A stretch of 40,619 bases of DNA from JAWLEP01 sp964553045 (GTDB taxonomy: Bacteria > Fermentibacterota > Fermentibacteria > Fermentibacterales > JCC-6), in assembly GCA_964553045.1 (NCBI GenBank), contig CAZKJG010000025.1, positions 1 to 40,619 of the forward strand, written 5' to 3'. Below the pieces are notes generated by a model. It was given only the letters and a program-made list of their open reading frames with translations, did not search any database and was not told the DNA's origin. The translations under genes were made by a program, and so were the position numbers. Positions 7,734 through 14,597 of this stretch are shown here, in pieces (position 1 is the first letter of the stretch; each line of letters starts with the position of its first letter).

Positions 7734-8565
7734 GGGAGAGGCCTCCGGATGCTATGAGAACCAGCGCCCCCAGGTTGGCCAGCGTGAGTAGAACCGCCAG
7801 CCCGGGGTGGTATGTGGCGGGTCTGCGAGAGGCCAGGCGAGAAGCCAGAAGCAGCAGAGTCACGCAGCCCACCCAGATGAATGGACGGAGTGCGATGTCC
7901 TTCAACAGAGCGGTGGTGAGGAAGGCGGCGGAGGACACCACGAACAGCCATGTGGAGGCAAGCGAAAACCGCTTCACCCAGTTCTCGGCTACCACCAGCG
8001 GGGGGAGCTCGTAGAAGAGCCCCGACCCCTCCGGGATCTTCATCTTGATCAGGAAGCTCAGGGCGAAGGCGAAGGATACGGACAGCGCCGCGGTGGCCAG
8101 AATGGCCGCCGCTCCGCCCAGTCGCTCCAGGCCACCGACCGCGGTTTCCGGCGGGATAACCGGCTCCAGGAAGATCACCACCACCAGCAGCACCGCCTGC
8201 TCGGCGCCCAGAATGGTCAGAACAATCCAGCGGTCTATGACCTTGCGGCCAACTGTGCGAACCAGCTGCAGAAGAATGATCAGTGCGCAGACCTGACCCA
8301 GGCGGTCGATGAGAACCCGGTGGTCGGTGAGGTCCGCGGCCACGGCGAACACCGCCATGGTCAGGAAGAGCTGTACCAGCCTGACCATGCGCAGCCGTCT
8401 GACGGCGTGGCGCCAGGACCGCGTGGCCCCCGGGGCGCTGGTCTCGTCCACATGGTGGGCCAGGCCCCGAAACCGGTCGCGAAAGTGCCTGTGAAGGAAC
8501 TCCTGCAGGAGTATGGCCAGCAGGGTGGCCACGCAGAAGACGTCCAGCCATTCGGCGAAGGTCAT
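7723..8565 (-). CDS. polytopic membrane protein of unknown function
   Basis: A 280-residue protein with six or seven predicted membrane helices (near residues 8-22, 64-82, 90-110, 118-138, 150-175, 205-225 and 228-275) and an N-terminal cytosolic loop rich in His/Arg between the first two. I recognise no family motif. Its ATGA overlaps the end of the transporter gene by 4 nt, and the next gene (radical SAM) starts before its stop, so the four genes are clearly co-translated. Context suggests a membrane function linked to the transporter and the radical SAM enzyme, but nothing identifies a substrate. Confidence 0.85.
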   Translation of the reverse strand: MTFAEWLDVFCVATLLAILLQEFLHRHFRDRFRGLAHHVDETSAPGATRSWRHAVRRLRMVRLVQLFLTMAVFAVAADLTDHRVLIDRLGQVCALIILLQLVRTVGRKVIDRWIVLTILGAEQAVLLVVVIFLEPVIPPETAVGGLERLGGAAAILATAALSVSFAFALSFLIKMKIPEGSGLFYELPPLVVAENWVKRFSLASTWLFVVSSAAFLTTALLKDIALRPFIWVGCVTLLLLASRLASRRPATYHPGLAVLLTLANLGALVLIASGGLSPGA

Positions 8566-9851
8566 GCCGTCTCACCCCTCCTCACGGTGGCCAGTAGCCC
8601 GCCTCCGACCAGAAACAGTACCGCAAGGGACAGTATGGAGCCTCGTGCGCTTCCCGTCATGTCCCTGACCAGGGCGAACAGCAGCGGGCCGAATATGCTG
8701 GCGAAGCGGGTGGATATGGAGAAGAAGCCGAAGTACTCGGCGTTCATGCCGTCCGGGACCATCGTTGAGAAGTAGCTGCGGCTCACGGCCTGGATCCCTC
8801 CCTGGAACAGTCCCACCGCGCCGGCCAGCACCCAGAACTCCCACGCCGCCTCCATGCGGAAGGCGTACAGGATTATGGCCAGGTAGCCGGCGATTCCGGC
8901 GCCGATCATCCTCTTCGCCCCGAATCTGGTGGCCAGCGACCCGTAGGCCAGGCTGGCGGGCACCCCTATGGCCTGGGTCATCAGCAGCGCCCCTATCAGG
9001 TGGCCCGTGCCCAGGCCCAGCTCGGCCCTTCCGAAGACCGTGGCCATCATGATCACAGTCTGCACGCCGTCGTTGTACAGCAGGTAGGCCAGCAGGAAAC
9101 GGAAGGCGTCGCGGTGGGCGCCTATGTGGCGGAATGTCCCCGCCAGCCGCGCCAGGCCCTCCCGAAGGGCCGTACCCAGGCCCTTCGCGCTGCCGCCACG
9201 GCCCTCCGGGACCCGCAGGAAGAGCGGCAGGGAGAACAGCCCCCACCAGACAGCCACCGAGAGGAACGACATCCGGGTGCCCGTTCCGGCGTCCACCATG
9301 CCGAACATCCCCGGACGGCGGATCATCAGCAGGTTCAGCGCCAGCAGCAGCCCGCCGCCCAGGTAGCCCATGGCGAAGCCCCGGGCGGACACCAGGTCGC
9401 GCCTCTCCGGAGGCGCCGCCGACATCAGCAGTGAGTTGTAGAAGACGTTGGAGCCGGCGAAGCCTATCTGGCCGGCCACCAGCAGGCCCAGCACCGGCCA
9501 TATGTCACCCTCGCCCGTGAGGGAGAGCAGGCCGGCGGAGGCCACCCCCACCGCGGTGAGCAGGCCGGTGAGCCTCTTGCGGCTGCGGGAGGCGTCGGCC
9601 GCGGCGCCGAACAGGGGAGAGAGAAGGGCCACAACCGCAGCGGCCAGGGCCATGGCGTAGCCCCACAGCGAGGTGGCCGTGCTCGCCATCCCCCGGCCCA
9701 GAAGACTCCAGGTTACGGTCTCCGTGCCGCACACCACGTCGGCGAAGTAGACCGGCAGCACCGCCGCGGTGATGGTGGTGACGAAGGAGGAGTTGGCCCA
9801 GTCGTAGAGGCACCAGGCCCACTCGGCCGCCCGGTCCCGGGCCCCTCTCAA
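8562..9851 (-). CDS. MFS transporter, UMF1/Atg22-like family
   Basis: A 429-residue protein with about 12 hydrophobic segments. It begins with the signature 'EWAWCLYDWANSSFVTTI' (~9-26), characteristic of the UMF1/Atg22-like subgroup of the major facilitator superfamily, and has the loop 'GAAADASRSRKRL' (~83-95) between helices 2 and 3. Eukaryotic Atg22 exports amino acids from the vacuole; bacterial homologues are mostly uncharacterised, so the substrate is open. The start is TTG at 9851, overlapping the preceding HAD gene stop (TTGA), with GAGGGG upstream. The second half keeps the 'GIQAVSRSYFSTMVPDGMNAEYFGFFSIS' region (in two parts around the conserved Ser), common in this family. Confidence 0.92.
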   Translation of the reverse strand: MRGARDRAAEWAWCLYDWANSSFVTTITAAVLPVYFADVVCGTETVTWSLLGRGMASTATSLWGYAMALAAAVVALLSPLFGAAADASRSRKRLTGLLTAVGVASAGLLSLTGEGDIWPVLGLLVAGQIGFAGSNVFYNSLLMSAAPPERRDLVSARGFAMGYLGGGLLLALNLLMIRRPGMFGMVDAGTGTRMSFLSVAVWWGLFSLPLFLRVPEGRGGSAKGLGTALREGLARLAGTFRHIGAHRDAFRFLLAYLLYNDGVQTVIMMATVFGRAELGLGTGHLIGALLMTQAIGVPASLAYGSLATRFGAKRMIGAGIAGYLAIILYAFRMEAAWEFWVLAGAVGLFQGGIQAVSRSYFSTMVPDGMNAEYFGFFSISTRFASIFGPLLFALVRDMTGSARGSILSLAVLFLVGGGLLATVRRGETA

Positions 9852-10543
9852 CTGCGCCCCTCGAGAAGGACGGACAGCAGCCCGTCGACGTCGGACAGAC
9901 CGGAGACCACGGCGGAGGCCCCGCTGCCTGCGAGGGCCGCCTCGTCGTAGGGGCCTGTGGCCACGCCCAGCGTACTCAGGCCGTGGGCCCTTCCGCAGGC
10001 TATGTCATGGGGCGTGTCACCCACCACCCAGCACGCGCCGTCCGGCTCCCTGCCCGCATAGGCGGCGGCCCGCCGAAGGGCCACGGGAACCAGGTCCTGC
10101 CTCTGCGGGCCGTCCTCGGCGAAGGCGCCGAAGCGGAAGAAGCCGTCCAGCCCGACCCGGGCCAGCTTCAGCCACGCCCCCTCCCGCCAGTTGCCTGTGA
10201 GTATACCCGAGACCACGTCCTCCTCGCGGCCCAGCCGCTGCAGGAGCTCGGCCGCCCCCGGAAGGGACCTTGCCCCGCTGTCGGGGCTGGCCAGGTTTCT
10301 GGCCAGGCAGCGCAGGTACTCCGCCCGCAGCCGCTGGAGGGCCGGGGGCGAGGGAGCGCTCACGCAGGCCAGGGCGTCAAGCAGTATCAGGCGGTCGGTG
10401 CGGCCGGCGAACTCCACCTCTTCGAATGCCTCCCGCCCGCCTCCGCAGGCGTCCATGGCGTCCTCCATGGCGCAGGAGCCGGCGCCCCCGCTGTCCAGGA
10501 GGGTCATGTCCACGTCGAACAGCACCAGAACCAAGGGCATCAC
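9848..10543 (-). CDS. HAD-superfamily hydrolase (phosphoglycolate phosphatase-like), DVDMT variant
   Basis: A 231-residue HAD hydrolase. Motif I is 'LVLFDVDMTLLDSGGAG' (~6-22), with DMT instead of the usual DGT; both catalytic Asp residues are retained. Motif II is 'SGILTGNW' (~117-124) and motif IV is 'CWVVGDTPHDIACGRAHGL' (~168-186). The alpha-helical C1 cap contains 'FAGRTDRLILLDAL', the specificity loop found in many phosphoglycolate-phosphatase-like proteins. The start is GTG at 10543 or the adjacent ATG at 10540; spacing to GAGAGG does not decide. It is the first gene of the - strand operon with the transporter, membrane protein and radical SAM enzyme, divergent from pckA. Confidence 0.87.
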   Translation of the reverse strand: MMPLVLVLFDVDMTLLDSGGAGSCAMEDAMDACGGGREAFEEVEFAGRTDRLILLDALACVSAPSPPALQRLRAEYLRCLARNLASPDSGARSLPGAAELLQRLGREEDVVSGILTGNWREGAWLKLARVGLDGFFRFGAFAEDGPQRQDLVPVALRRAAAYAGREPDGACWVVGDTPHDIACGRAHGLSTLGVATGPYDEAALAGSGASAVVSGLSDVDGLLSVLLEGRS

Positions 10544-10597
10544 CTCTCGGAAAGAAGGTCAGAGGAACATAAGCTCCGGCCCGCCGCCCCGTCAGTC

Positions 10598-10626
10598 TTG
10601 GCCCCGGCGCCCGCAGTACTTATGCT
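10598..10626 (+). promoter_or_regulatory. candidate promoter of pckA
   Basis: TTGGCC (10598-10603), 17 nt and TATGCT (10621-10626), each matching the sigma-70 consensus at 4 of 6 positions. It lies in the 124-bp divergent region between the HAD operon and pckA; the pckA start follows GGGAGGATGAA. No clear promoter for the divergent operon is visible. Confidence 0.4.
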
Positions 10627-10667
10627 TATCAACTCAAAGATAACGGCGCCCCTTCCGGGAGGATGAA

Positions 10668-12317
10668 ATGGACCACAGGACACGGATTGAGAGGCTTCTG
10701 GGCGGAGACCGCGCGAAGCGCAACATCGCCCGCGGCGAGATGATCGAGGAAGGCGTGGACAACGGCGAGGCCATGGTGAGCGCCTGCGGGGCGCTGGCCA
10801 CGTGGACCCCCACCGAGTCCACCGGCCGCAGCCCGAAGGATACGGTGATAGTGGAGCGGCCGAAGAGCCGGGACTCCATCGACTGGACCAGCCCCAACAA
10901 CATCCCCACCGACCCCGAGACCTTCGACATGGTGATGTCCGACGCCCTGGACCTGCTGGAGAAGAGCCCCCGGCTCTACGCCACCGACCGTCTTCTCGGT
11001 GCCGACCCGGCCTACGCCCTTCCGGTGCACACGGTCACCGACTGGGCCCTCACCGCCCTGTTCACCGACAACATGTTCAGGCCCTGGGACGAGGACCTGC
11101 TCTCCGGCAGCATCTTCGCCCGCCAGCCATTCCACCTGGTGGTGGTCCCCTACCACAAGCTGGACCCGAAGAGGTACGAGGGACGGCTGCGCGTCGACCC
11201 CAGGCTGGGCCACACCTCCACCATGATGGTGGGCATGGACATGGACCGCAGGCTGGGAGTGGTGTTCGGCTCCGCCTACGGCGGCAGCGTCAAGAAGCTG
11301 ATGTTCACCGTGATGAACTACCTCCTCCCCGAGAAGGGCATACTGCCGCTGCACTGCAGCGCCAACGAGGGCGGGACAGGTGACAGCGCCCTGCTGCTGG
11401 GCCTGTCGGGGACGGGCAAGACCACACTGTCCGCCGACGCCTCCCGGGCCCTGCTGGGCGACGACGAGCACGGCTGGTCCGACAACGGCATCTCCAACTT
11501 CGAGAACGGCTGCTACGCCAAGCTGATCGACCTCAGCGCCGAGAAGGAGCCGGAGATACACAGCGCCTGCTTCCACGAAGACGACTACCGCAGCCACGGC
11601 GCCATCGTGGAGAACGCCATGGTCTACCCCTGGGGGGAGTTCGACCTCTACGACGACCGGTTCACCCCCAACAGCCGCGGCTCCTACCCGCTGCGCTACC
11701 TGACCAACATCAAGGAGGACTCCCGGGCCGGCCATCCGAAGACCATCCTCTTCCTCACCGCCGACGCCAACGGGGTGATACCCCCGGTGTCGAAGCTCAC
11801 CCGCCAGCAGGCCATGCTGTGGTTCCTGATGGGCTACACCAGCAAGCTGGCGGGGACGGAGACCGGCATCACCGAGCCGGTCACCGTCTTCAGCCGCTTC
11901 TTCGGAGAGCCCTTCATGCCCCGCAACCCCGACGTCTACGCCACCATGCTGGGGGAGCGGATGGAGCGCCACGGCACCTCGGTCTACCTGATCAACACCG
12001 GCTGGACCGGCGGCCCCTACGGCGAGGGAAGCCGCATCGACCTGCCCCTAACCCGGGCCATGGTGAACGCCGCCCTGTCGGGGAAGCTCGAGGACGTGGA
12101 GTACAGAAGCGATCCGGTGTTCAAGGTGCAGGTGCCCCTCTCCTGCCCCGGCATCGAGGACGCCAGCATCCTCACCCCCGAGCGCACCTGGGACGACCCC
12201 GAGGCCTGCCGGGCCAGGGCGGAGAAACTGGCGGAGGAGTTCGCCGAGCACTTCCAGCGCGCCTACGGCGACAAGAACATCCCCGAGGAGATCGCCCGGG
12301 AGTGCCCGGGGCGGTAG
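10668..12317 (+). CDS. pckA: phosphoenolpyruvate carboxykinase (ATP)
   Basis: This enzyme interconverts oxaloacetate + ATP and PEP + CO2 + ADP, linking the TCA-cycle acids to gluconeogenesis or, in fermenters, capturing CO2. The 549-residue sequence has the ATP-type signatures. These are 'TESTGRSPKDTVIVERP' (~46-62, substrate loop), the kinase-1a P-loop 'LLGLSGTGKTTLS' (~243-255), 'LLGDDEHGWSDNGISNFENGCYAK' region (~263-286, metal-binding kinase-2 and PEPCK signature; 'NFENG' replaces the commoner 'NFEGG'), and 'GYTSKLAGTETGITEP' (~387-402). GTP-type enzymes lack these. The start ATG has GGGAGGATGAA in front. It has its own promoter and a strong hairpin after the stop, so it is probably monocistronic. 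Confidence 0.98.
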   Translation: MDHRTRIERLLGGDRAKRNIARGEMIEEGVDNGEAMVSACGALATWTPTESTGRSPKDTVIVERPKSRDSIDWTSPNNIPTDPETFDMVMSDALDLLEKSPRLYATDRLLGADPAYALPVHTVTDWALTALFTDNMFRPWDEDLLSGSIFARQPFHLVVVPYHKLDPKRYEGRLRVDPRLGHTSTMMVGMDMDRRLGVVFGSAYGGSVKKLMFTVMNYLLPEKGILPLHCSANEGGTGDSALLLGLSGTGKTTLSADASRALLGDDEHGWSDNGISNFENGCYAKLIDLSAEKEPEIHSACFHEDDYRSHGAIVENAMVYPWGEFDLYDDRFTPNSRGSYPLRYLTNIKEDSRAGHPKTILFLTADANGVIPPVSKLTRQQAMLWFLMGYTSKLAGTETGITEPVTVFSRFFGEPFMPRNPDVYATMLGERMERHGTSVYLINTGWTGGPYGEGSRIDLPLTRAMVNAALSGKLEDVEYRSDPVFKVQVPLSCPGIEDASILTPERTWDDPEACRARAEKLAEEFAEHFQRAYGDKNIPEEIARECPGR

Positions 12318-12338
12318 AGCCGGATAGACAGTCGGGAT

Positions 12339-12369
12339 GGGGGGGCGGCGGGTCTTCCGCCGCCCCCCC
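12339..12369 (+). terminator. GC-rich hairpin after pckA
   Basis: A perfect 13-bp stem, seven G then CGGCGG (12339-12351) pairing with CCGCCG then seven C (12357-12369), with a 5-nt loop. It follows the pckA stop by 21 nt. No U-tract follows, so it may act as a Rho-assisted or mRNA-stabilising hairpin rather than a classical intrinsic terminator. Confidence 0.6.
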
Positions 12370-12373
12370 GGCA

Positions 12374-12403
12374 TTGACCGCGGATGCAGACCTGCCATAA
12401 TAT
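12374..12403 (+). promoter_or_regulatory. promoter of the pilin-like lipoprotein gene
   Basis: TTGACC (12374-12379) and TAATAT (12398-12403) at 18-nt spacing; a CATAAT alternative overlaps at 16 nt. It begins 5 nt after the pckA hairpin. The gene start lies ~50 nt downstream behind AGGGGAGGCAGCT. Confidence 0.5.
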
Positions 12404-12458
12404 CATGCGTACAGCTTAGATAACTTCTGATTGAAAGCCCCTGATAGGGGAGGCAGCT

Positions 12459-13079
12459 ATGCTCCGCTCCGCCCTCGCCGTTCTTGCCGGCCTTGCTCTC
12501 CTCGCAGCCGCCTGTGGAGACTCCGAGACCCCCGACGCCGGAAACCCCCTGGACCTCGGCCGCGACTCCGGGGCCGTAATCTGCCACGACAACATGATGG
12601 CGCTGGCGTCTGCCCAGTCAATGTACTACGGCATCTACAACTGCTACGCCACGGACCTCGAGCGGCTCTACGAGCTGTTCGGCTTCGATGAGCTCTACTG
12701 TCCGGAATGCGGCCTGGAGTACATCCTCGAAGGGGATGGCGAGACATATCAGATCACCTGTCCGCTGCCCGAGATGCCCAATCACGGGTACATAGAGGAC
12801 GGCATACCCTCCTGGCCGCAGGAACCTACGGTGGACAACTGCCGCAGCAACATGCAAACGATCGCAACTGCACAGAGCATGTACTACGGTTACTACAACA
12901 CATATGCAGGGGACCTGGCAGACCTCAGGGAGTTCTTCGAAGGCGGTATCATCCTGTCATGTCCCGTCTGCGGCGAGACCTACGATTTGCATGCCGACAG
13001 TGAGCATTACGCCGTCGTCTGCCCGTGCGTTTGTGAGCCGCCGCACGGCAGCGTGGTCGACGGCATGATCAGCTGGTAG
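12459..13079 (+). CDS. lipoprotein with two tandem pilin-like Cys-containing domains
   Basis: A 206-residue predicted lipoprotein: signal peptide with lipobox LAAAC (Cys19), then two copies of a ~75-residue domain (~40-115 and ~126-206). Each copy reads, roughly, NM..A.AQSMYYG.YN.YA.DL..L..F....L.CP.CG..Y.L..D.E.Y...CP, then a Pro/His/Gly turn ending in DG(I/M).SW. The first half (small helix, 'YYGxYNxYAxDL') resembles the helix-to-sheet region of type IV pilins and type II pseudopilins of the GspG/ComGC kind. The CPxCG pair could bind metal or form a disulfide. No prepilin cleavage site is present, so it is not a pilin itself. I infer a periplasmic or surface scaffold protein of unknown role. 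It has its own promoter and terminator. Confidence 0.85.
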   Translation: MLRSALAVLAGLALLAAACGDSETPDAGNPLDLGRDSGAVICHDNMMALASAQSMYYGIYNCYATDLERLYELFGFDELYCPECGLEYILEGDGETYQITCPLPEMPNHGYIEDGIPSWPQEPTVDNCRSNMQTIATAQSMYYGYYNTYAGDLADLREFFEGGIILSCPVCGETYDLHADSEHYAVVCPCVCEPPHGSVVDGMISW

Positions 13080-13100
13080 GAAGCTCGGACTCACAAACGG

Positions 13101-13140
13101 GGCCCCGCCGGAACCGGCGGGGCCTCTTTCTTTCTCCTTT
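13101..13140 (+). terminator. intrinsic terminator of the lipoprotein gene
   Basis: An 11-bp perfect stem GGCCCCGCCGG (13101-13111) / CCGGCGGGGCC (13114-13124), whose innermost G-C pair around AA opens to a tetraloop in practice. The T-rich run TCTTTCTTTCTCCTTTT follows directly. This is the best Rho-independent terminator in the window. Confidence 0.85.
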
Positions 13141-13195
13141 TGGTAGCGCTTCCCCAATTGCGTAATTCCATATAGTGCCAATGGGCTAAAATGCA

Positions 13196-13226
13196 TTGAC
13201 AATAGAAGTCGATTACCGGATATATT
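13196..13226 (+). promoter_or_regulatory. candidate promoter region of glnA
   Basis: TTGACA (13196-13201, perfect -35) followed by TATATT at 13221-13226 (19-nt spacing) or GATATA at 17 nt. Other AT-rich -10-like hexamers (TATAGT, TAAAAT) lie just upstream, at about 13171-13192. I see no sigma-54 GG-N10-GC element. The position overlaps an apparent N-terminal extension of glnA, which is therefore untranslated. Confidence 0.45.
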
Positions 13227-13255
13227 CGTCAAACGCAAACCTGAAAGGTGCAGAT

Positions 13256-14587
13256 ATGGGGAATGGGCGCGACGCCATACTGCGGCGGTGCACCGAGGAG
13301 AACGTGCACTTCATCAGGCTGCAGTTCACCGACATCGACGGCATCATCAAGAACGTGGAGGTGCCGGAGAGCCAGTTCGAGAAGGCCCTGGACGGCCAGG
13401 TGATGTTCGACGGGTCCTCCATAGAGGGCTTCACCAGGATAGAGGAGAGCGACATGCTCCTGGTACCCGACCTGCGGACCTTCTCGGTCTTCCCCTGGGA
13501 CACCGGCCGGGGGCGGGTAGGGCGGCTGATATGCGACGTGGCCATGCCCGACGGCTCGGTCTTCGAGGGCTGCCCGCGGACGGCGCTGAAGCGGGTGGTG
13601 GCCCGGGCGCAGGAGGCCGGCTACCGGCTGATGGCCGGCCCGGAGGCGGAGTTCTTCCTCTTCAACAGAAACGAGCGGGGCGACCCCATAGCCCAGACGC
13701 ACGACCACGGGGGCTACTTCGACCTGACGCCGGTGGACCGCGGCGAGGACGCCCGCCGTGACATCGTCCTCGCGCTGGAGGCCATGGGCTACGAGGTGGA
13801 GGCCGCCCACCACGAGGTGGCCCCGGGCCAGCACGAGATAGACTTCCGCTACGAGGACGCGGTGACCACCGCCGACAACATCGTCACCTTCCGGTTCGTG
13901 GTGAAAAAGGTGGCCCTGGGCCACGGGCTGCACGCAACCTTCATGCCCAAGCCCCTGGCCGGGGTGGCCGGCTCGGGGATGCACACCAACCTCTCGCTCT
14001 TCGACCTGGAGGGCAACAACGTCTTTCACGACCCCGGCGGCGAGAACGCCCTGTCCCCGGTTGCCCGGGGCTTTATCGGCGGGCTGCTGGACCATGCCCG
14101 GGCCTTCGTGGCGGTGACCAACCCGCTGGTAAACTCCTACAAGCGGCTGGTGCCAGGATACGAGGCTCCCGTCAACGTGGCGTGGTCGGAGAAGAACCGC
14201 TCCCCGCTGGTGCGGGTTCCGGCCGCAGACGGAGTCGGCCGTCGCTGCGAGGTGCGGGTGCCCGACCCCTCCTGCAACCCCTACCTGGCCCTGGCGGCGC
14301 TGCTGGCCTCCGGGATGGACGGCGTGGAACGGGAGCTGGACTGCGGGGAGCCGGTGAACAAGAACATCTTCGACATGAGCCTGCGCGAGAAGCGGCGACG
14401 GAAGATAACCCAGCTGCCCACCAGCCTGCAGGAGGCCCTGAGGAAGCTGAAGAGGGACTCGGTACTCAAAGAGGCGTTGGGCGGGCACATCTTCGAGCAC
14501 TTCCTGCTGAACAAGCAGCGGGAGTGGGACAACTACATACAGGTGATCCACGGGTGGGAGCTCGACCGATACCTGGACATGTACTGA
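13256..14587 (+). CDS. glnA: glutamine synthetase type I (alpha-like)
   Basis: Catalyses ATP-dependent amidation of glutamate, the main ammonia-assimilation step, as a cytosolic dodecamer. The 443-residue protein has 'FTDIDGIIKNVEVP' near the start, 'MFDGSSIEGFTRIEESDMLL' (~49-68), the metal-ligand motif 'GPEAEFFLF' (~124), 'HHEVAPGQHEIDFRY' (~188-202), 'KPLAGVAGSGMHTNLSL' (~236-252), the Glu-flap region 'SYKRLVPGYEAPVNVAWS' (~298-315) and 'RRCEVRVPDPSCNPYLALA'. It lacks the long C-terminal insertion and the adenylylation-site Tyr loop of enterobacterial GSI-beta and has the length of GSI-alpha enzymes. The ATG at 13256 follows GAAAGGTG; an upstream in-frame TTG at 13196 is the -35 box and its extension has no homology to the family. 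Confidence 0.97.
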   Translation: MGNGRDAILRRCTEENVHFIRLQFTDIDGIIKNVEVPESQFEKALDGQVMFDGSSIEGFTRIEESDMLLVPDLRTFSVFPWDTGRGRVGRLICDVAMPDGSVFEGCPRTALKRVVARAQEAGYRLMAGPEAEFFLFNRNERGDPIAQTHDHGGYFDLTPVDRGEDARRDIVLALEAMGYEVEAAHHEVAPGQHEIDFRYEDAVTTADNIVTFRFVVKKVALGHGLHATFMPKPLAGVAGSGMHTNLSLFDLEGNNVFHDPGGENALSPVARGFIGGLLDHARAFVAVTNPLVNSYKRLVPGYEAPVNVAWSEKNRSPLVRVPAADGVGRRCEVRVPDPSCNPYLALAALLASGMDGVERELDCGEPVNKNIFDMSLREKRRRKITQLPTSLQEALRKLKRDSVLKEALGGHIFEHFLLNKQREWDNYIQVIHGWELDRYLDMY

Positions 14588-14597
14588 CGGCCGTCAG
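14584..14597. repeat. 14-bp palindrome carrying both stop codons of convergent genes
   Basis: CTGACGGCCGTCAG is a perfect palindrome spanning the TGA stop of glnA (14585-14587) and, on the other strand, the TGA stop of the C25 peptidase (14594-14596). Only six bases separate the two coding regions and there is no other terminator. Confidence 0.6.

Noticed and set aside
10629..11972. 447-codon - strand frame opposite pckA
   Set aside because: Shadow of pckA; repetitive Val/Gly/His composition and no family similarity.
13141..13161. Sigma-54 promoter in front of glnA
   Set aside because: TTGG and TTGC are present, but the GG-to-GC distance is 16 rather than 10 bases.
13196..13255. N-terminal extension of glnA from an in-frame TTG
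   Set aside because: The TTG is the start of a perfect TTGACA -35 element and the 20 extra residues are foreign to the GSI family; ATG 13256 has a proper ribosome-binding site.
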